From NCBI GenBank assembly GCA_002011735.1, contig MTOQ01000082.1, forward strand, positions 1 to 53,644: a stretch of DNA of 53,644 nucleotides, written 5' to 3'. The first letter of the stretch is position 1, and each line of letters opens with the position of its first letter. The notes beneath the pieces are model-generated. The model had not been told where the DNA came from and ran no database searches. It saw only the letters and a list, made by a program, of their open reading frames with translations. This document shows positions 45,245 to 53,498 of the stretch, in pieces. This DNA is from Nitrospirae bacterium JdFR-81. GTDB taxonomy: Bacteria; Nitrospirota; Thermodesulfovibrionia; UBA6902. The translations under genes were made by a program, and so were the position numbers.

Positions 45245-46984
45245 CTACCTCCGACCCTTTATCTCCTCTTCGATCATCCCTGTGAAGTCCTCAAGCCCCA
45301 TCTCGCCAAGATTCCTTCCGTCCCTCATCCGCACATTCACGCTCCTGTTGGTCACTTCTTTTTCACCTATTATACACATATAGGGTGTCTTTAGCATAGT
45401 GGCCCTTCTGATCTTGTACCCTATCTTTTCGTTGTCCTCATCTATATCTGCCCTGATGCCCCTGTTGATCAGGTGTGCCAGCACATCCCTCGCATATCCC
45501 ACATGCCTCTCGGAGATGGTCAAAATAGAGACCTGCACAGGGGAAAGCCATACAGGGAATGCGCCTGCATAGTGTTCTATCAGTATGCCCATGAACCTCT
45601 CGAGTGATCCCATGAGTGCCCGGTGGATCATGACAGGCCTGTGATCCCTGCTGTCTGGGCCCCTGTATTTGATATCAAGCCTTTCGGGTATATTGAAATC
45701 CACCTGGATGGTGCTGCACTGCCAGGCCCTCCCGAGACAGTCCTTTACCTTTATGTCGATCTTGGGCCCATAGAATACGCCCTCTCCAGGGTCGATGGAA
45801 TAGTTCAGTCCCTTGTCCTCAAGTGCCATCCTGAGTGCATTGGTTGCCTTCTCCCATCCTGCCTCGGTTCCGACATATTCATCAGGCCTTGTGGAGAGAT
45901 AGATGTCATAATCCTTGAAGCCAAAGGAGCTCAGTATAAAGATGGTGAAATCGAGCACCGCCTTCACCTCATCCTCGATCTGTTCCTCTGTGCAGAATAT
46001 ATGTGCATCATCCTGCGTAAACCCCCTCACCCTCAAAAGCCCGTGGAGCACCCCTGACCGTTCATACCTGTAAACGGTGCCTAACTCAGCGTATCTGAGG
46101 GGCAGATCCCTGTAACTCCTCAGGTGGCTCTTATATACCGAGACATGGAATGGGCAGTTCATCGGTTTTATCTCGTATTCAAGACCCTCTATCTCCATTG
46201 GAGAGTACATGTTCTCTCTATAAAAGTCCACGTGACCTGTCTTCCTCCAGAGGTCGAGTCGTGCGATATGGGGCGTGTAGAGGATGTGATAGTTGGCCTT
46301 TATATGCTCCTTCAACCAGAACTCCTCGATCACCCGCCTGACCGTGGCACCACGGGGATGCCACAGGACAAGGCCAGGCCCGATCTCCTCATTTATGCTG
46401 AAGAGGTCGAGCTCCTTGCCGAGCCGTCTGTGATCCCTCTTCTTCACCTCCTCAAGGAACCTGAGGTGATTGTTCAGTTCCTCCTCGGTAAAGAACGAGA
46501 CACCGTATATCCTCTGGAGCATCTTGTTCCTTTCATCACCACGCCAGTATGCGCCTGCAACGGAGAGCAGTTTGAATGCCTTTACCTTGCCAGTGGACTC
46601 AAGGTGCGGGCCCTTGCACAGGTCGATAAAGTTGTCCTCTTCATACACCGTCACGTATTCATCCTCCATCTCCTTGAGGAGCTCCACCTTGTATGGTTCA
46701 CCGAGCCTCTCGAAGAGCCTTATCGCCTCCTCCCTGGGCATCTCCCTCCTCACAAAGGGACTGTCCCTCTTGATTATCTCCCGCATCTTCTCCTCTATCT
46801 TCGGGAGGTCATCCTCTGAGAAGGTGTGCTCAGAGTCGAAGTCATAATAAAACCCCTCGGATGTGGCCGGACCTATCGCTAATTTTATATCAGGATAGAG
46901 TTCCTTAACGGCGTGGGCCATGATGTGGGATGTGCTGTGGCGGTATATCTCTAATCTCTCCTTCTCGCTGTCCTGTGCCTCTAT
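45245..46984 (-). CDS. thrS: Threonyl-tRNA synthetase lacking the TGS domain
   Basis: Class II synthetase of 558 to about 579 residues, against about 640 in most bacteria. The missing part is the N-terminal TGS domain; the tRNA-Val gene lies just upstream, leaving no room for it. The editing domain, catalytic core (zinc Cys in KPMNCPFH, motif 2 YRYERSGVLHGLLRVRGFTQDD, motif 3) and anticodon domain are present. The editing motif HSTSH lies upstream of the first ATG (46921), so the real start must be earlier. The only in-frame initiator-like codons are ATA 46984 (AAGGGGG 9 bases upstream) and ATA 46948 (AAGGAG 9 bases upstream). I give the outer one as the boundary. Confidence 0.92.
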   Translation of the reverse strand: MEAQDSEKERLEIYRHSTSHIMAHAVKELYPDIKLAIGPATSEGFYYDFDSEHTFSEDDLPKIEEKMREIIKRDSPFVRREMPREEAIRLFERLGEPYKVELLKEMEDEYVTVYEEDNFIDLCKGPHLESTGKVKAFKLLSVAGAYWRGDERNKMLQRIYGVSFFTEEELNNHLRFLEEVKKRDHRRLGKELDLFSINEEIGPGLVLWHPRGATVRRVIEEFWLKEHIKANYHILYTPHIARLDLWRKTGHVDFYRENMYSPMEIEGLEYEIKPMNCPFHVSVYKSHLRSYRDLPLRYAELGTVYRYERSGVLHGLLRVRGFTQDDAHIFCTEEQIEDEVKAVLDFTIFILSSFGFKDYDIYLSTRPDEYVGTEAGWEKATNALRMALEDKGLNYSIDPGEGVFYGPKIDIKVKDCLGRAWQCSTIQVDFNIPERLDIKYRGPDSRDHRPVMIHRALMGSLERFMGILIEHYAGAFPVWLSPVQVSILTISERHVGYARDVLAHLINRGIRADIDEDNEKIGYKIRRATMLKTPYMCIIGEKEVTNRSVNVRMRDGRNLGEMGLEDFTGMIEEEIKGRR

Positions 46985-47020
46985 AGTCTACAACCCCCTT
47001 TGAATTTTATTCTTGAAAGA

Positions 47021-47095
47021 TGGTAGGCGCGGCGGGTTTCGAACCCACGACCTCTTCCGCGTCAAGGAAGCGCTCTCCCCCTGAGCTACGCGCCT
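47021..47095 (-). tRNA. tRNA-Val (anticodon GAC)
   Basis: 75-base cloverleaf with encoded CCA (47021-47023). The acceptor AGGCGCG pairs fully with CGCGCCT; discriminator A. The D arm is GCTC/GAGC, the anticodon stem CTTCC/GGAAG has loop TTGACGC (anticodon GAC), and the T arm GTGGG/CCCGC has loop TTCGAAA. The thrS frame begins about 36 bases downstream, so the tRNA is probably the first gene of the thrS transcript. Confidence 0.95.
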
Positions 47096-47115
47096 TCCAA
47101 GGTATAGCAAAGAAA

Positions 47116-47144
47116 ATATTAAAGAATATGAGACTGCTTGTCAA
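47116..47144 (-). promoter_or_regulatory. Promoter of tRNA-Val and the thrS operon
   Basis: On the minus strand a perfect TTGACA (47139-47144), a 17-base spacer and TAATAT (47116-47121). The start is expected near 47109, about 14 bases before the mature tRNA. No terminator is visible between tRNA and thrS, so this promoter may serve both. Confidence 0.65.
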
Positions 47145-47158
47145 GAAGTCGTCCGTGA

Positions 47159-47740
47159 TTACCTGTCACCACCTGCCCCTTTTGCAGGCAACTCCATGTT
47201 TATGACCTTCATCTCTGCCTTCTTCTGTGTAGCCACCTCTTCCTGCATCCTGTTTATCTGTGCCTCTATCTTTGCACCCCTTGAGATGGAGATGGATTCC
47301 TTATAAAGTAACTCTCCCTTCCCCTTTGCATTCGGCCCTATCTCGATCTCCTTACCCTCAAGCCTGCCACTGAACTCACCGTTTATCTTGATCCTGCCCT
47401 TTGATATGGCCCTGCCTCCATTGAACTTACCTGTAACCGTTATGTCGCCCCCTGCTATGATGTCTCCATCACTCAACTCACCCTCTATAGTCGCACTGCC
47501 CTCCTCTGTCTTTATACTCCCCCTGCAGACGCCCTTTATAACGATATTGGCGTTCTGCTCACATGTGATGTTGCCATCAACCTCTCCACTCAGCTCCATA
47601 TCACACGAGACCGTGATGTCACCTGTCAGTCTGCTGCCTTTCAGCAGAGTATTAACCTTCTGCGGGGGGGTGATGTTGCCCTTATAAACACCCTCCCTTG
47701 AATCAGTAGTGGTGGTTGTTGGCTCCTTCCACTTAAACAT
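47159..47740 (-). CDS. Bactofilin-family cytoskeletal protein
   Basis: 193-residue polymer-forming protein (bactofilin, formerly DUF583). A Thr-rich N-terminal tail (about 1-25) precedes a right-handed beta-helix (about 30-165) of short repeats with regular Gly and hydrophobic spacing, for example LSGEVDGNITC and VTGKFNGGRAISKGRIKINGEF-type turns. A charged helical C-terminal tail follows. Bactofilins form filaments that shape the cell or position proteins at the membrane. AAGGAGGGG precedes the ATG. It lies between the lipid kinase gene and tRNA-Val on the same strand but has intergenic spacing on both sides. Confidence 0.9.
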   Translation of the reverse strand: MFKWKEPTTTTTDSREGVYKGNITPPQKVNTLLKGSRLTGDITVSCDMELSGEVDGNITCEQNANIVIKGVCRGSIKTEEGSATIEGELSDGDIIAGGDITVTGKFNGGRAISKGRIKINGEFSGRLEGKEIEIGPNAKGKGELLYKESISISRGAKIEAQINRMQEEVATQKKAEMKVINMELPAKGAGGDR

Positions 47741-47829
47741 GACCCCTCCTTTCTGCCATTTATGGCATGGCTTTTTGTCCTTCCCCGATTATATAATTTA
47801 ACCCTAATCTGCCATGAATTGTAAACCCT

Positions 47830-48717
47830 CTACCATATGAGCCTTATGGCATCAGGCACGACATCTATGTATGCCGGGGTTGTCCCCAGATAGTCCCCAT
47901 CCACCTGGATGTGAACAGGCTCTGTTGATGTCACCTCTACCTCAGGATACTTCCTGTACAGGACATCCTTATACTCAAGGTGTCTTCCCCTGATAACGCC
48001 ATATACATATCTCAGAAGGTCTGCCCTTGATCCTCCCTTAAATAGGCAGAGGTCAAGCAACGGTTCCGTAAGGCTTGCTTCAGGAGTTACTTTATAATAC
48101 CCACCATAACAGCTCGACTTTCCGATGATAGCTGTATAACCCTGAAATTCACCATCAGGGGTCTTTATCCTGATGGAGGGGGGGGTATAACCGAGCCATG
48201 TCTTGAGCCCTGACAGTATATAGGCACCCTTGCCCGATATCTTCTTAACCATGTTATCCCTCACCCCAAACACCGCCGTGCCATCAAACCCTATGCCTGC
48301 CATGAGACAGAAGTAGCGGGTGATGGATGATGGATGGCGAGAGAGGACGATCCTTCCAAGACACACATTCCTTGCAGAGCCTGTCAGTGCAAGTGTAACA
48401 GCCCCTTCTATATCCTCTGGTATACCGAGCTCCTTGGCGAGGACGTTCGTTGTTCCAAGGGGGATGAATGCAAGGGGTATGTCGTTGCCTGAACTCATCA
48501 GGCCGTTCACCACCTCATTGAATGTCCCATCGCCTCCTGCGACCATCATGAGGTCAGCATCCTGCCTCTTCTGTGCAAATGAAAAGGCATCGCCTCTATA
48601 CCCTGTAATGTGAGTTGTTAAAGAAGAGACCCTGCCCCTCAATAGGGACTCGATGTGGCTTATTGACCTGAATGCCCTGTTGCCTGCAACGGGATTAATG
48701 ACGAGACTTACCTTCAA
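47830..48717 (-). CDS. Diacylglycerol kinase-like lipid kinase (YegS/DagK family)
   Basis: 295-residue soluble lipid kinase. The catalytic domain has VINPVAGNR at the N-terminus, the nucleotide motif GGDGTFNEVVNGL (about 61-73), PLGTTNVLAKELG and a late GIGFDG. The C-terminal beta-sandwich ends in VQVDGDYLG-like sequence (HIQVDGDYL). Family members phosphorylate diacylglycerol, undecaprenol-like or sphingoid lipids; the substrate is not known here. The start is TTG 48717, with AAAGGA upstream, inside the end of bioW (23-base overlap). Confidence 0.9.
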   Translation of the reverse strand: MKVSLVINPVAGNRAFRSISHIESLLRGRVSSLTTHITGYRGDAFSFAQKRQDADLMMVAGGDGTFNEVVNGLMSSGNDIPLAFIPLGTTNVLAKELGIPEDIEGAVTLALTGSARNVCLGRIVLSRHPSSITRYFCLMAGIGFDGTAVFGVRDNMVKKISGKGAYILSGLKTWLGYTPPSIRIKTPDGEFQGYTAIIGKSSCYGGYYKVTPEASLTEPLLDLCLFKGGSRADLLRYVYGVIRGRHLEYKDVLYRKYPEVEVTSTEPVHIQVDGDYLGTTPAYIDVVPDAIRLIW

Positions 48718-49492
48718 GGATGTCCTTTATAGATACCACACCCCTGCAAGGCCCGATCCTGTTTATCAGGACAGGGGTCGTCTGCAGGTATTTAATCAGT
48801 GTGTTTACCTCTCCACCGGTGATAAAGAACGCCCTTCCACCATAGGGGCTACCACGACCCTTTATATGTGGGAGCCTGACATACCCATATCGCCGTGTTG
48901 CCACATATCCGGTTGTGTAATTGGGGTCATCGGAGATGCAGAGTTCACCGAGAACCATCGGATGTCTGTGGACCTTGCTTGCAAGGATGAGGGCCTCCTT
49001 TACGGTGGTGTTGTTGAGGCCAAGCCTGCCAAGTCTCCTTGCAAGTGTCAATGATGCTGACCTTGTTATGCCCATCCTCGTGACCCTCACGCCCCTCAGG
49101 AGGTCAGGCTCAAGCCTTACACCCTCTATATTCATCAACATCGCACCCCGCATCACTATACCCATTGTAATGGCAGTGAACGCCTCATCAATCGCCCTCT
49201 CTGTTATCCCCACAGACATGAGGAGATCCTTTGCCACCTTTTTAACCATCTGGGGGTTCCTTGTGTTGACCGTGCACAGAGGCAGCGATGGTATCCTCTT
49301 TGGCCTCTCCTTCAGCTCCTCTATCGTCAGCCTGATCTCCTCTGCCCTTCCCTTTTCATGGGTGAGGGCCCTGCTGGTGTATCTGCGGATTATATCAAGG
49401 ACATCCCTCCTCTCATAGATACCCTCAGCCCCTGATATATGTGTACCATCCTTTGCGGCCCTCATCCTTATGCTGTAGTAATGTCTCGGCAT
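48695..49492 (-). CDS. bioW: 6-carboxyhexanoate-CoA ligase (pimeloyl-CoA synthetase)
   Basis: 265-residue BioW, which activates free pimelate to pimeloyl-CoA for biotin synthesis. Recognisable against Bacillus BioW are YYSIRMRAAKDGTHISGAE at the N-terminus, RGVRVTRMG, KEALILASKVHRHP, ELCISDDPNYTTGYVA and RAFFITGGEVNTLI. It lies directly after bioB, which does the last step of the pathway; bioF, bioA and bioD are not in the window. I chose ATG 49492, 2 bases past the bioB stop region; a TTG at 49504 in the same frame would add four residues. Confidence 0.94.
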   Translation of the reverse strand: MPRHYYSIRMRAAKDGTHISGAEGIYERRDVLDIIRRYTSRALTHEKGRAEEIRLTIEELKERPKRIPSLPLCTVNTRNPQMVKKVAKDLLMSVGITERAIDEAFTAITMGIVMRGAMLMNIEGVRLEPDLLRGVRVTRMGITRSASLTLARRLGRLGLNNTTVKEALILASKVHRHPMVLGELCISDDPNYTTGYVATRRYGYVRLPHIKGRGSPYGGRAFFITGGEVNTLIKYLQTTPVLINRIGPCRGVVSIKDILEGKSRH

Positions 49493-49504
49493 ATTATATC
49501 TCAA
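49491..49504 (-). repeat. Copy 1 of a 14-base junction motif (bioB/bioW)
   Basis: Minus-strand TTGAGATATAATAT, identical to 50482-50495. It spans the bioB stop and leads into the bioW ATG. It includes a perfect TATAAT, so it could be an internal -10 element or a regulator half-site. No good -35 lies upstream. Confidence 0.5.
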
Positions 49505-50447
49505 GCCCCATGTCCTGGATCATGCGTATGTCCTCAGAGGGCTCCCTCCCAGGTGTTGTGAGATAGTTCCCGATGAGCAGGCCATCTGCACCTGCCATAA
49601 ATATATACGAATTTAAATCCCTGAGGGTCACAGGCCTTCCACCACATATCCTTATCTCGCGCTCAGGCATTATAAGCCTGTAGATGGCTATGATCTTTAA
49701 TGCCTCGAGGGGCTCAAGGAGACCCCTCTTCTCTGCAAGGGGGGTGCCTGCTATGGGTGTGAAGAAGTTGATAGGCACAGAATCGACTCCTATATCCCTC
49801 AATGCAAAGGCCAGATCTATACGATCCTCCCATGATTCACCCATCCCGAATATCCCGCCACTGCATATGGAGAGCCCAAGAGACCTTGCAGATGCTATGG
49901 TCTCAAGCTTTTGCCGGTATGTATGGGTTGTGCAGATCTCCCTGAAGAATGCCTCAGAGGTCTCAAGGTTGTGGTGATACCTCTCAAGGCCTGCATCCTT
50001 CAGCATCTTCAGTTCAGGGGTTGTAATGATCCCGAGTGTGGCACATGGCAGGAGCCCGAGCCTCTTAAGCTCTGATATATAGTCACATATCCTCTGTAGA
50101 TCCCTCTCGGACGGCCTCTTCCCGCTCGTAACTATACAGAATCGCCTTGCACCATTGTCCCTTGCTGATCGGGCTGCCTCGATGATCCTGTCCCTCTCAA
50201 TAAGCGGATAGACCTTTACATCCGTCTTACTGTGGATGGACTGGGCACAGAATGCGCAGTCCTCAGGGCATGCACCTGACTTTGCATTCACTATTGAACA
50301 CAGATCGACCCTCTTGCCCCTGTGTCTTGACCTCAGCCTGTTGGCGATGAGGAAGAGCTCAAAGAGCTCGTCTCCCCTGACCTGAGAGAGGGAGAGTGCC
50401 GTGTCCCTGTCAATGCCCTGCTCTGTTGTTAAGGATATGTCAATCAC
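49494..50447 (-). CDS. bioB: Biotin synthase
   Basis: 317-residue radical SAM enzyme that inserts sulfur into dethiobiotin. The radical SAM cluster Cys are in GACPEDCAFCAQS, and further biotin-synthase motifs are YHHNLETS, CSGGIFGMGES, NFFTPIAGTP and the late ICGGRPVTLRDL. I chose GTG 50447, with AAAGGG about 6 bases upstream; a TTG at 50495 overlapping the priA stop would add 16 residues that do not belong to the family. It forms a unit with priA upstream and bioW downstream. Confidence 0.95.
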   Translation of the reverse strand: MIDISLTTEQGIDRDTALSLSQVRGDELFELFLIANRLRSRHRGKRVDLCSIVNAKSGACPEDCAFCAQSIHSKTDVKVYPLIERDRIIEAARSARDNGARRFCIVTSGKRPSERDLQRICDYISELKRLGLLPCATLGIITTPELKMLKDAGLERYHHNLETSEAFFREICTTHTYRQKLETIASARSLGLSICSGGIFGMGESWEDRIDLAFALRDIGVDSVPINFFTPIAGTPLAEKRGLLEPLEALKIIAIYRLIMPEREIRICGGRPVTLRDLNSYIFMAGADGLLIGNYLTTPGREPSEDIRMIQDMGLEI

Positions 50448-50481
50448 TGGATTCCCTTTTGGCCACGGGTTTGACTTGATT

Positions 50482-50495
50482 ATATTATATCTCAA
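50482..50495 (-). repeat. Copy 2 of a 14-base junction motif (priA/bioB)
   Basis: Minus-strand TTGAGATATAATAT, identical to 49491-49504. It covers the priA stop (TGA) and ends 34 bases before the bioB GTG. If it is a -10 box, transcription from here would give bioB its own leader. Confidence 0.5.
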
Positions 50496-52453
50496 AGTAG
50501 ATTTACAGGGTCCACGTCGACATCCACCCTGAGACCCTTCATCCTGTTCAGATATGCCAGTATCTCTGATGCCCTCCTCCTCAACAGGCTCTGTTCCCTG
50601 CCCTTGAGGATGAGATGATACCTGTATCTGTTCCTTATCTTTTCTATTGGCGCCACTGATGGCCCAAGGATCTCAACACCGTCTGTCTCCATCTCCCTGA
50701 CCTTTTTAGAGACCTCCTCCATCGTCCCTTCAATCCCCTCCCTCCTGGTGAAGCTTATAAGGATCCTTATCAGCCTGCTGAAGGGTGGATAGCCCAGCTC
50801 CCTCCTGAGGGACAGCTCCTTTTCATAGAAGCCTTTGTAGTCATTCTTCCTCACGTATTCAAAGACATAATGATCAGGCTCATATGTCTGGATATATACA
50901 TTTCCAGGCACCTCGCCCCTGCCTGCCCTGCCTGCAAGCTGTGTGAATAGCTGGAATGCCCTCTCGGCAGACCTGAAGTCCGGTATGTTCAGTGCTATCT
51001 CGGCAGAGACAACACCTGCAAGGGTCACCTTAGGGAGGTCATGGCCCTTTGCGACCATCTGTGTGCCAAGCAGCACATCCACACTCCCCTCCTCCACCTC
51101 CTTGATCATCCTGTAATGGGATAACTTTTTTGAGGTGGTATCCCTGTCCATCCTCCTGAGCCTGAATCTTGGTATGAGACGTGTGAGTTCCTCTTCAAGC
51201 CGTTGTGTCCCGATGCCTGCATACCTCAGCCTTATCCCCCTACACTTGGGGCATGTGGGATCAGGGTATTTAAAGGAGCCACAATAGTGGCAGTTAAGGG
51301 TCTTTGTATCCTTGTGGTATGTGAGGGTTATACTGCAGAGGTCGCATTTATAGGTATAGCCACACTCTGTGCATATTATATATGGAGAATATCCCCTCCT
51401 GTTGAGCAGCAGGAGCGACTGATGGCCTCTCAGGTTATTCTCCTCCAATGCCCTTATCAGCCTCTCAGAGAATATCCATGTCTTTTTGGGTTCCCTTGTC
51501 ATATCGATTATCTCGACATGCGGGAGTGGCTTATCATCCACCCTCCTTGTAAGTTGAAGGTAACGGAACCTCCCCCTCTCTGCATTATAATAGCTCTCCA
51601 TTGACGGGGTTGCAGAGCCGAGGATGACCCTTGCACCCTCTATCTCTGCCCTTGCGATGGCAACATCCCTTGCATTGTATCTGAGCCCCTCAAACTGTTT
51701 ATAGGAGGATTCGTGTTCCTCATCAACAACGATCAGCCCGACCTCCTTAAATGGTGCAAATACCGCACTCCTTACACCAAGGACGACCTTTGCCTCACCA
51801 TTCCTCATCCTCCACCAGTGCCTCAACCTTTCACCCTCGGAGAGCCCGCTGTGAAAAAAGACCACATCATCCCCGAAATGGCTCCTGTAACGGTCCACCA
51901 TCTGGGCGGTGATGGCTATCTCAGGCACAAGCACTATCGCGCCCTTGCCCTCTGGCAGGGACTTTATAACATGGATGTATACCTCTGTCTTTCCACTGCC
52001 GGTGACACCGTGAAGAAGAAAGACCCCCTTCTCTTCCCTGCATATCTCCTTGACCGCCCTATCCTGCTCTTTGTTGAGCCTGACAAGCCCTGTCAACCTT
52101 GTCGCCTTCCCATACACGATCCTTGGCCTTCCTGGCCGTCTAAGCAAGAGCAGGCCTGATGGCAGGATATTCTTCAATACAATGCCTGGAGATGACATAT
52201 AATAATTGGTGAGCCATCTCATCAGGCTCAAGAGGCCATCTGTCAGCAGCGGTTGCTTATCAATAACACCCATCAGTGGTCTGAGTCCCGCCCTCCCTGA
52301 AGGGCCATTAATGCCTGTAATTATACCGACCCTGGTCGTGCCCCTGAACGGTGCACTCACCCTGACACCGACCTTTATATCCCCTCTTAACTCCTCAGGC
52401 ACGGCGTAGGTGAAATGGCCTGCATTTATAGGGAATAAGACCTCGACCTCCAC
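50492..52453 (-). CDS. priA: Primosomal protein N' (replication restart helicase)
   Basis: 653-residue PriA, a DEAD-like 3'-5' helicase that reloads the replisome at stalled forks. The N-terminal 3'BD and winged-helix domains (about 1-110) are followed by Walker A LLHGVTGSGKTEVY (about 147), Walker B VDEEHESSYKQ and the zinc region with pairs CTECGYTYKCDLC and CHYCG...CPKC, then helicase motifs V-VI (LAGRAGRG). The start is GTG 52453 with GGGGGAG upstream. The protein is slightly shorter than E. coli PriA (732) but complete in motifs. Confidence 0.97.
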   Translation of the reverse strand: MEVEVLFPINAGHFTYAVPEELRGDIKVGVRVSAPFRGTTRVGIITGINGPSGRAGLRPLMGVIDKQPLLTDGLLSLMRWLTNYYMSSPGIVLKNILPSGLLLLRRPGRPRIVYGKATRLTGLVRLNKEQDRAVKEICREEKGVFLLHGVTGSGKTEVYIHVIKSLPEGKGAIVLVPEIAITAQMVDRYRSHFGDDVVFFHSGLSEGERLRHWWRMRNGEAKVVLGVRSAVFAPFKEVGLIVVDEEHESSYKQFEGLRYNARDVAIARAEIEGARVILGSATPSMESYYNAERGRFRYLQLTRRVDDKPLPHVEIIDMTREPKKTWIFSERLIRALEENNLRGHQSLLLLNRRGYSPYIICTECGYTYKCDLCSITLTYHKDTKTLNCHYCGSFKYPDPTCPKCRGIRLRYAGIGTQRLEEELTRLIPRFRLRRMDRDTTSKKLSHYRMIKEVEEGSVDVLLGTQMVAKGHDLPKVTLAGVVSAEIALNIPDFRSAERAFQLFTQLAGRAGRGEVPGNVYIQTYEPDHYVFEYVRKNDYKGFYEKELSLRRELGYPPFSRLIRILISFTRREGIEGTMEEVSKKVREMETDGVEILGPSVAPIEKIRNRYRYHLILKGREQSLLRRRASEILAYLNRMKGLRVDVDVDPVNLL

Positions 52454-52471
52454 CTGTGTCTCCCCCGTAAC

Positions 52472-53473
52472 TTAGACCCGTCCCCTCATCAAGAATAACA
52501 GGGCCATGTTGATTACATAGAACAAGACCATGCATATAGAGTCCCATGCCATGAACAGGGCCTTCCTCTCGGCCCGATAGGTCAGGCCGATGATGGCGAT
52601 GCTCATCATAACCACAGCAGAGATAGAGGGGATCGCATGGTTGACACTTACAGACGAAAGGAGCGGGCCCTTTGTATAAAACATATCATCAATGCCGAGT
52701 ATCATTATATTGAATATATTGCTGCCGAAGAGGTTGCCTATGGCAAGGTCAAGGGCTCCCATCCTTATTGCAGACAGAGAGACCACCACCTCTGGCAGTG
52801 ATGTTGATATTGCTATGAGGATGTTCCCTACAAAGGTCTGTCCCAGACCTGTCGTCTCTGCGATGCTCTCTCCGATCCTCGGAAGAAAGGTAGCAGCGAC
52901 AATGACGATGGACGCATTTATAGCGTATCTTACGGCTACATCCCTTGTGGATACATCCTGATATTTAAGCTCAACAGCAACCCCTCTTATATATCTTGAG
53001 ATATTCCTCTTTTCATAGACAAAGATCAGTCTTACCGCTATAAGGTATATAAGTATAAACAGAAGGCTATACAGTCCGATCCATCCTACAGTATATGTAT
53101 ATTCACCTGCGAGTATGTTTATAGCAACCATGCCCAACAGCAGGATGCCTATACTGCCTGAGAGTACATGACCATGATGTGCCTTTGAAGAGATCGGCTC
53201 ATGGGGATGAAACAGATCAAGGAGTGCGAGTATCAGCATATTGAAGACACAACTCCCGAGCACATCACCTGCAGCAATGTCAGGCAGGTCTGATGTTACA
53301 GAGCTTATGCCCGTGACAAGCTCGGGCAGAGACGTGACCGTTGCCATGAGCACCATACCTATCCATGTCCTGCCCATACCTGACTTCTCTGCAATGATAT
53401 CACCGTATCTCGAGAGCCTTGACCCCGAATAGACTATTACCGTGGTGCAGAGGATGAACCATATCCAGACCAT
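52472..53473 (-). CDS. Calcium/sodium antiporter (CaCA family, YrbG-like)
   Basis: 333-residue membrane exchanger with about 10 hydrophobic helices in two inverted halves. The two alpha-repeats are ATVTSLPELVTGISSV...GDVLGSCVFNM (about 45-85) and AISTSLPEVVVSLSAI...GNLFGSNIFNI (about 215-255). They carry the conserved acidic residue and the G(S/N)xxxN ion-site signatures. It should exchange Ca2+ (or another cation) for Na+ or H+. GGGAGGGGG precedes the ATG. It lies 18 bases before priA and 25 bases after the stop of the next gene. Confidence 0.93.
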   Translation of the reverse strand: MVWIWFILCTTVIVYSGSRLSRYGDIIAEKSGMGRTWIGMVLMATVTSLPELVTGISSVTSDLPDIAAGDVLGSCVFNMLILALLDLFHPHEPISSKAHHGHVLSGSIGILLLGMVAINILAGEYTYTVGWIGLYSLLFILIYLIAVRLIFVYEKRNISRYIRGVAVELKYQDVSTRDVAVRYAINASIVIVAATFLPRIGESIAETTGLGQTFVGNILIAISTSLPEVVVSLSAIRMGALDLAIGNLFGSNIFNIMILGIDDMFYTKGPLLSSVSVNHAIPSISAVVMMSIAIIGLTYRAERKALFMAWDSICMVLFYVINMALLFLMRGRV

Positions 53474-53498
53474 CCGCCCCCTCCCTGTTTAGAATGAA

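Noticed and set aside
46124-46819. 231-codon plus-strand frame opposite thrS
   Set aside because: thrS motifs fill the minus strand over the whole interval; the plus frame has no recognisable features.
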